This document shows, one piece after another, positions 58,675-64,000 of a stretch of DNA of 64,000 nt (position 1 is its first letter; each line of letters starts with the position of its first letter). Under the pieces are notes generated by a model. The model saw only the letters and a list, made by a program, of their open reading frames with translations, was not told the DNA's origin and ran no database searches. This DNA is from Candidatus Eiseniibacteriota bacterium. GTDB lineage: Bacteria; Eisenbacteria; RBG-16-71-46; CAIMUX01; WJJG01. The DNA lies in contig JAGMBO010000023.1 of the NCBI GenBank assembly GCA_023129715.1, positions 1-64,000 on the forward strand. Direction: 5' to 3'. The translations under genes were made by a program, and so were the position numbers.

Positions 58675-61290
58675 TCACCGATCCGCCCCCGGCGCCGCCA
58701 CCGCCCCGGCGCGCCCTTCCCGCCGACGCCATCGAGCATTGACCAACCCGGTGATCAGCAACAGGCCCACGAGCACCGCGCAAAGGCGGCTGGCGCGCAC
58801 CCCGCGCTCGAGCGCCGGCGAGACCGCCCGCAGCCGGATTTGGTGATCACCGGGCGGCACCCAGAGGGCGCGCAGCACATGGTTGGCGCGCACGATGGCC
58901 ACCGGCTCGTCGTCGATCGTCGCCTCCCAACCGGGTGGATAGAAGATTTCGCTCAGGACGAGCAAGGCCGGATGCGGCCCCGCCACGCGCACCGTGAACG
59001 CCGTCTCGTGCAACTCGACGGTGAACTCGCGCAGCCAGGGACCGGGACCTTCAATCAGCACCTCACCCACCGAGAGCGTGTCGGGCACCAGCCCGACCTC
59101 GTCTTCGTAGAGCCAGGCAGTGCGGCGGGGATCGAAGCTCGGATCTTGAATGCGCGCCAGCAGCGCCGCCGCATCTCCGGCGGTGCGCACCTCCGCGGCG
59201 AACCAGGCCCGCGGCAGCATGCCGGGATTACGATGGATGCAGACCGTCTCGCCACGCTGATTGCGCGCGGTTTTCAGCAAGGGGAATCCCCGGTCGGCGA
59301 GGGAGGCGTCGGCAAGGATGTACTGCACATTGAGCATCGCGAGCACGCCCGGGGAGAAGAGCGCGCCCGACTCGATGAGATCGTTGTAGATCCGCAGTTT
59401 GGCCGGCTGGTAGCCCCCGATGCTCTCGAGGCCGAAGGCGGCGTAGCGATTCGACCCGAACCCGGCGCGCGTCAACGGGGCAATGCGCAACGGGGGTTGC
59501 GCCGTCTGCAGAAAACGGATCACCTCGTCGGGCTGCAGGACCGCCGCGCTCTCGTGCCCCGGGCGGGGATCGTAGAACTTGCGATCGATGATCCAGAGAT
59601 CGGCGATCACCAGTCCGGTCAGCATGAGTCCCGCCAGCGCCGCCGGGATCCGTCCCCGCCGCCGGATCTCGATGATCGCCGCCCCGAGGGCGAGCAAGAG
59701 CAGCCCCAACGTAACCGACTGGCTCCAGAGATCGATGCGCACGCGGGCGAGCTGCGCCAGCGTCCCCGGTGCGGCGCGCCCGATTTCCCCCGCCTTCAGA
59801 AAGGCCCCGGAGCCGAGGAGCGCATCCCCGATTGCCGGGGCGACCAGCGCCCACAGAATCACGAGCGGGATCGTGATCAGCGTCCAGGTCCAACCCTGGA
59901 TCGTGAACCGGGTCTGGCGCGTTTCGCCACGGACACCCGCGGAGGCGCGCTTGGTCACCCCTCTGGCAGGCTCGTGCCGGCCGAGGTGTCCGCTCCGGCG
60001 GCCGGCGCCGCTGCGGGCAGCGGACGGGGGCCCCTGTATCGGAGCCCCCCCGCGCAATCGCGGCAGCGCCAGCCGGCTGCCCGCCGGATGCAGGATGATC
60101 TGCAGACCTTGCGCGGCGAGCATGCCGAGCAGCAACGGCAACAGCGCGTAGATCATCGATGGCACGCGGAAACTGCTGAAGTGCGGCAACAGCTTGAACG
60201 CCGGCCAGAAGAGCAGTGGGAGATGACGGCCAAAGCCCAGCAACAACACAACACCAGCTAGGATGAGCAAGAGCCAGCGGCGCCGGTCACGGCCGAAAAG
60301 GAGCGCAATCATCACGAGCAGCAGGATGGTGATGCCGAAGTAGTGCGTCGATTGGGTGAAGGGCAAGGCACCCCAATAGGTCTGCCCCTCGAGTCCAAAC
60401 CAGGCCGGGAAGAGGAATGTGACCAACTCGGCCGGGGGAAACGACCAGGCCGTGGCGTAACCCCATCCCGCGCCCGCGCCTGCACCCGCGGCCTGCAGGG
60501 CGCCGGGATCGCCACGGATCGAATGGGGCGTGTACTCCAAGACGACCGCGTAGGGCTCCAGGACCAGACCGGCGCCGAGCAGCAGTCCCAACAGAGCGAG
60601 CGCGACTCCCCCCAGCAGCCAGCGGCCTCGCCAGCGCTCGGGCCGGTCGAAGAACAGGGTGAGCAGGAGGTAGAGTCCCCCGATCATCAGCGTGTAGTAG
60701 CTGATCTGCGGATGGTTATTCCAGAATTGCAACGCGACCGCAGCTCCCAGGAACCCGGCCGCAGACAAGGAGCGCTTCTGCAGGAGAAGATCGAGCGCCA
60801 GGAAGACGAGCGGCGCGAGACAGAGCGCCTGCAGTTTGGTGCTGTGACCGGCGGCGATCAATCCGAGGAAGTAGGGTGTCATCACGAAGGCAAGCGTCCC
60901 CACCAAGGCGCTCAGCGGCGCCAACCGCCGGCGCACGAGCAGCAGGTAGAGGCTCAGGGCCCCCAGAAGCAGGGAGAGATAGTAGCGCATGCCGCGCTGG
61001 TCGCTGAAGGGATACCGCACCCAGCGGGTCAGATCGAGCGGACTCGATGGCGTGTAGATAAAGCTGCCGTAGGAAGGCATGCCGGAGAAGATCCCGGGGC
61101 ACCAGAGCGGAACCTCGCCGATCTGTTCCTGCGCCTCGATGGCCCAATGTCCCAGTGGACGCGCCGCCTGGGTGTCGGGAGCCAGCGGCTCCTGGTTCTC
61201 GACGATCATTTCCCAGAAAAAGACCAGCGGCACGATGAGCAGGATCCCGACCGCCAGGGCGTGGCCCCAACGCCCTTCCAGTGCGCGCAT
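58675..61290 (-). CDS. YfhO-family polytopic membrane protein
   Basis: About 871 residues from the ATG of MRALEGRWGHALAVG (GGGAGG 6 bases upstream). At least twelve hydrophobic helices (LAVGILLIVPLVFFWEMIV, YYLSLLLGALSLYLLLV, FGITILLLVMIALLFGRD and others) are followed by a large C-terminal extracytoplasmic domain ending in a last helix (LCAVLVGLLLITGLV). Motifs LAPDTQAARPLGHWAIEAQE, CPGIFSGMPSYG and FYPPGWEATIDDEPVAIVRA fit YfhO, proposed to be a GT-C-like transferase that glycosylates envelope polymers. It lies convergent to wecB-GT4 in the glycan region. Confidence 0.88.
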   Translation of the reverse strand: MRALEGRWGHALAVGILLIVPLVFFWEMIVENQEPLAPDTQAARPLGHWAIEAQEQIGEVPLWCPGIFSGMPSYGSFIYTPSSPLDLTRWVRYPFSDQRGMRYYLSLLLGALSLYLLLVRRRLAPLSALVGTLAFVMTPYFLGLIAAGHSTKLQALCLAPLVFLALDLLLQKRSLSAAGFLGAAVALQFWNNHPQISYYTLMIGGLYLLLTLFFDRPERWRGRWLLGGVALALLGLLLGAGLVLEPYAVVLEYTPHSIRGDPGALQAAGAGAGAGWGYATAWSFPPAELVTFLFPAWFGLEGQTYWGALPFTQSTHYFGITILLLVMIALLFGRDRRRWLLLILAGVVLLLGFGRHLPLLFWPAFKLLPHFSSFRVPSMIYALLPLLLGMLAAQGLQIILHPAGSRLALPRLRGGAPIQGPPSAARSGAGRRSGHLGRHEPARGVTKRASAGVRGETRQTRFTIQGWTWTLITIPLVILWALVAPAIGDALLGSGAFLKAGEIGRAAPGTLAQLARVRIDLWSQSVTLGLLLLALGAAIIEIRRRGRIPAALAGLMLTGLVIADLWIIDRKFYDPRPGHESAAVLQPDEVIRFLQTAQPPLRIAPLTRAGFGSNRYAAFGLESIGGYQPAKLRIYNDLIESGALFSPGVLAMLNVQYILADASLADRGFPLLKTARNQRGETVCIHRNPGMLPRAWFAAEVRTAGDAAALLARIQDPSFDPRRTAWLYEDEVGLVPDTLSVGEVLIEGPGPWLREFTVELHETAFTVRVAGPHPALLVLSEIFYPPGWEATIDDEPVAIVRANHVLRALWVPPGDHQIRLRAVSPALERGVRASRLCAVLVGLLLITGLVNARWRRREGRAGAVAAPGADR

Positions 61291-61355
61291 CGCCTGCCTC
61301 CCTGCTCCTTCAAGTCCCCCGGGTCCCCGCCGTGAACCCGCTGCGGGCGCTGCGA

Positions 61356-61385
61356 TTGATGCCGCAGACACAATCGGGATAGAAT
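61356..61385 (+). promoter_or_regulatory. promoter TTGATG-18-TAGAAT
   Basis: TTGATG (61356-61361) and TAGAAT (61380-61385), 18 apart. It drives the GT4 gene at 61521 and is back to back with yfhO. Confidence 0.5.
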
Positions 61386-61520
61386 CCGGCTCCGAGGGGT
61401 CGGCTTGCCAGTCCGTCCAATGAGGCCTGTGGGTCCGGTGAGTTGACCAGCGACACGCAAGCAAGTCAAGCCGCTCGCCGGGCAGCGACCCGCCGGGATC
61501 GGAAGCTCTTGGGAGGCGGA

Positions 61521-62867
61521 ATGCGCAGGGTGCTCTTCATCCTCTACTACTTTCCCCCAGCGGGCGGGGCCGGTGTGCAGCGCGGGCTGAAGTTCGTGCG
61601 CTACCTGCCGGAGTTCGGCTGGCAACCAAGTGTCCTGACGGTGCAGGAAGAGGCGGACTTCCCGGTGCGCGACGAGACGCTCTGTGCCGAGATCCCCCCC
61701 GAGATGACCGTCCGCCGTTCCCGGTGTCCCGAACTCTACGGTCTCTATCGCCGCCTCAGCGGGCAGAAGGATGTGCGCGATCTCGAGGTTGCCAGTCAAT
61801 CGGGCGCTGAGCGCCGCCCGCTGCGCCGTTTGCTGCGCGGCGTGCGGGCCGCCTTCTTCCTGCCCGACGGGCGCATGGGTTGGATCCCCTTCGCCGTCCG
61901 CGAGGGCAAGCGCATGCTGCGCGAGATCCGGTATGACCTGATCTGTTCCTCGGGACCCCCCTTCACCTGCCACCGCATCGGCCGCGCCCTGCACCGCTGG
62001 AGCGGAATCCCCTGGGTCGCCGACTACCGCGATCCCTGGACCCAGGCGACCTTCTATCCGTCGCGCCCCGCCCTCTCCCGCGCGCTCGATCTGCGGTTCG
62101 AGGCCGAGTGTGTCCGCGAGGCGACCCGCAACGTGATCGTCGGCCAGGGAATGGCCGATGAGTTCCATCAACGCTATCCCGATCTGCCCACCGAGCACTT
62201 CATGGTGATCTCCAACGGGTTCGATCCCGCCGATTTTGCGGACGTGCCCTACGAACATCCGGCGGCCTTCCGGATCACGCACGCCGGATCGCTTTTTCAC
62301 AGCAGGATTCCCTATGCCTTCTTCGACGTCGTGCGCGAGCTGCTTCCCGAACTGCCCGGCTTGGGCGACCGGTTGCGTCTCTGCTTCTCCGGGCGGCTCG
62401 ACCAAGCGGGACGCGCCGAACTCCAGCTCCCGCCCCTGGCCGATCTGGCCGAATTGCCCGGCTACCTATCCCACCCGGAGAGCGTCGCCCTCCTGCGGCG
62501 CTCCCGTCTCCTCCTGCTGCTGACCAATCAGGATGCCCAGGCCCGTAGCCTGCTGACCGGCAAGGTCTTCGAATACCTCGCCGCCGGCGTCCCCATCCTC
62601 GCGCTCGCCCCGCTGGATGGAGATGCCGCCCGGCTGATCCGCGAGACCGGCGCCGGCTGGGTCTATGATCACGAAGATCGCGCTGGGATCCGCCAACGTC
62701 TCATCCAGCTCTGGCAAGAGGAGCAGCAGGCCCAGCAAGCGGACGCTCCGCCCCCCACGGACCCCCCCCAATTCGGGCTGCAGCGCCGGCCCGAGGAGAT
62801 CGCCCGCTACTCGCGCCGAGAGCTGACCCGCCAGATGGCGCGCCTCTTCGATGCCGCCGCACGCTAG
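61521..62867 (+). CDS. GT4-like glycosyltransferase
   Basis: 448 residues from an ATG behind GGGAGG; 26 upstream in-frame codons lack support. It begins MRRVLFILYYFPPAGGAGVQ (a typical GT-B Gly-rich loop), then LICSSGPPFTCHRIGRALHR, WVADYRDPWTQATFYPSRPA, VISNGFDPADFADVPYEHPA, FRITHAGSLFHSRIPYAFFD and TGKVFEYLAAGVPILALAPL (donor-side). It resembles capsule/LPS glycosyltransferases. The next gene encodes a WbpB-like sugar dehydrogenase, which supports a polysaccharide role. Confidence 0.9.
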   Translation: MRRVLFILYYFPPAGGAGVQRGLKFVRYLPEFGWQPSVLTVQEEADFPVRDETLCAEIPPEMTVRRSRCPELYGLYRRLSGQKDVRDLEVASQSGAERRPLRRLLRGVRAAFFLPDGRMGWIPFAVREGKRMLREIRYDLICSSGPPFTCHRIGRALHRWSGIPWVADYRDPWTQATFYPSRPALSRALDLRFEAECVREATRNVIVGQGMADEFHQRYPDLPTEHFMVISNGFDPADFADVPYEHPAAFRITHAGSLFHSRIPYAFFDVVRELLPELPGLGDRLRLCFSGRLDQAGRAELQLPPLADLAELPGYLSHPESVALLRRSRLLLLLTNQDAQARSLLTGKVFEYLAAGVPILALAPLDGDAARLIRETGAGWVYDHEDRAGIRQRLIQLWQEEQQAQQADAPPPTDPPQFGLQRRPEEIARYSRRELTRQMARLFDAAAR

Positions 62868-62951
62868 GGGGCCGCAGCGAGCGGAGGGGACCGCCGCCCA
62901 CCGGAGAGTCCGAGCCCGTTCAAGGCGCCGCCGTCCCGCGGCGGTGAATCC

Positions 62952-62980
62952 TTGTTCTCATGCCCGGGGATGCCTATACT
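62952..62980 (+). promoter_or_regulatory. promoter TTGTTC-17-TATACT
   Basis: TTGTTC (62952-62957), 17 bases, TATACT (62975-62980), about 75 bases before the oxidoreductase start. This one has a canonical TAT-type -10. Confidence 0.6.
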
Positions 62981-63055
62981 CGTCCGTTCCCGCGAGGCGG
63001 GAGGATGAAGCACAGTCTCCATCCCCTTTCAGCCCCTGAGTGGAGTGCGTGACTC

Positions 63056-64000
63056 ATGTCTCGGGAACTCGGAATCGCCCTGATCGGCTGCGGCAAGATC
63101 AGCAACAAGCACATCCATGTCCTCCAGCAGATCGAGGGGGGCCGCCTGGTCACGCTCTTCGACGAGCAAGCCGAGCGGGCCGCGGCGCAGGCGGCCAAGG
63201 CCCCCGGCGCGCAGGTCGCGCGCTCGTTGGAAGAGGCGCTCGCCACACCCAGCGTCGACCTGGTCACGGTTTGCACACCCAGTGGCTCGCATGCCCAGGT
63301 GGCCATCGCCGCCGCCAAGGCGGGCAAGCACGTGATCGTCGAGAAGCCGCTGGCCCTCTCACTCGATCAGGCCGACCAGATGATCGACGCCTGCGACGCC
63401 GCGGGGGTCAAGCTCTTCGTGACCAAGCAGAATCGCTACAATCGTCCCGTGCGCGCAGCCAGGCGCGCTCTCGAGGAGGGCCGCCTGGGCGAGATCTTCA
63501 TGGGCGGGGTGCGCGTGCTCTGGCACCGTGATCAGCAGTACTACGACGCCGCCGATTGGCGCGGCACCTGGGCGCAGGATGGCGGTGTTTGCACGAATCA
63601 GGCCAGTCACCACATCGACCTGCTGCTCTGGTTCATGGGCGATGTCGTCAGCGTCTATGCGAGCGGCAGCACGGTCATGCACGATATCGAGACCGAGGAC
63701 ACCGCCACGGTGCTGATGAGGTTCCGCCACGGGGCGGCCGCCACGGTCCAGGCGACGACCTGCGCGCAACCCCGCGACTTGGAGGGCTCGATCGCCCTCT
63801 TCGGCACCCGCGGCACGATCGAGATCGGTGGATTTGCCGCCAATCAGCTCCGCACCTGGATGTTCGCCGAGCCGCAACCGGCCGATGAGACGGTCTGGGA
63901 CGAATGGGGCACCAATCCCGACGAGTTTGCTTACAATCACAAGGAGTTCTATCGCGACGTGCTGGGCACGATCGCGAGCAACCGCCGGGCCTTGATCGAC
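63056..64000 (+). CDS. Gfo/Idh/MocA oxidoreductase, WbpB/WlbA-like, C-terminus cut
   Basis: 315 residues visible, open at the window edge. ELGIALIGCGKISNKHIHVL is the NAD motif, CTPSGSHAQVAIAAAKAGK and VEKPLALSLDQAD (EKP Lys) follow, then FVTKQNRYNRPVRAARRALE, WRGTWAQDGGVCTNQASHHI with the catalytic-type His, and DLLLWFMGDVV. The KQNRYN and WRGTWAQDGG segments resemble UDP-GlcNAc(A) 3-dehydrogenases (WlbA/WbpB), which make 3-keto sugars for LPS. The substrate is inferred. Its neighbours are glycosyltransferases. Confidence 0.88.
   Translation, partial: MSRELGIALIGCGKISNKHIHVLQQIEGGRLVTLFDEQAERAAAQAAKAPGAQVARSLEEALATPSVDLVTVCTPSGSHAQVAIAAAKAGKHVIVEKPLALSLDQADQMIDACDAAGVKLFVTKQNRYNRPVRAARRALEEGRLGEIFMGGVRVLWHRDQQYYDAADWRGTWAQDGGVCTNQASHHIDLLLWFMGDVVSVYASGSTVMHDIETEDTATVLMRFRHGAAATVQATTCAQPRDLEGSIALFGTRGTIEIGGFAANQLRTWMFAEPQPADETVWDEWGTNPDEFAYNHKEFYRDVLGTIASNRRALID

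Noticed and set aside
58840-60261. A 473-codon plus-strand frame
   Set aside because: It is antisense to the YfhO-family membrane protein and is a charged, motif-free shadow.

Overview
This is a GC-rich bacterial chromosome segment, densely coded on both strands and cut at both ends inside genes. Large secreted proteases end in a FlgD/type-A-like C-terminal Ig domain. Next to them lie a DTD-Maf fusion, NfeD/slipin, LpoB with a COG3014 lipoprotein, TonB/ExbBD, a YfhO-type membrane protein and a large TPR protein. Together these suggest a didermic member of the FCB-side candidate phyla, such as an Eisenbacteria/Krumholzibacteriota-like lineage. That placement is inference from gene content; no rRNA is present.

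Layout. 1-5.7 kb (minus): PpiC-type foldase, Rel/SpoT, a small outer-membrane barrel, DTD-Maf and the start of mtnA. 5.7-12.1 kb: 23S rRNA m5U methyltransferase, a DUF89 phosphatase, an unknown small gene, then a minus operon proline dehydrogenase-nfeD-slipin. 12.3-18.7 kb (plus): a large secreted gluzincin-like metallopeptidase and two exported proteins of unknown function. 18.8-24.7 kb: the LpoB/COG3014 lipoprotein pair, a GT2 glycosyltransferase with a structured leader, an acyl-CoA dehydrogenase and an SDR. 24.9-33.2 kb: secreted papain-like protease, PEP carboxykinase, dapA-dapB and a membrane Fe-S oxidoreductase. 33.3-34.7 kb: a complete IS630-family element. 34.7-42.1 kb: a Rho-N-like protein, an ECF sigma/anti-sigma/repeat-protein operon, rsgA, tRNA-Glu, rarA and galE.

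42.6-53.7 kb (minus) is the most coherent system: giant TPR protein, outer-membrane barrel, ExbB, ExbD, TonB, PAS histidine kinase, NtrC-type activator, and then a single-domain response regulator behind a near-consensus sigma-54 promoter. It reads as a TonB-energised envelope module joined to a two-component sigma-54 circuit. 53.9-64 kb carries a HIT protein, a beta-CASP nuclease and surface-polysaccharide genes (wecB, two GT4 enzymes, a YfhO-like protein and a WbpB-like dehydrogenase).

The main non-coding signal is an undescribed-looking structured intergenic element in two inverted copies (22319-22485 and 54558-54728). Each lies between convergent genes, with three conserved blocks at fixed spacing and closing stems of differing sequence. 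Several promoters share a TTGNNN-17/18-TAGNNT form. Other notable items are an IS630 insertion that preserves its host gene's stop codon, and four 14-bp repeats between divergent promoters.
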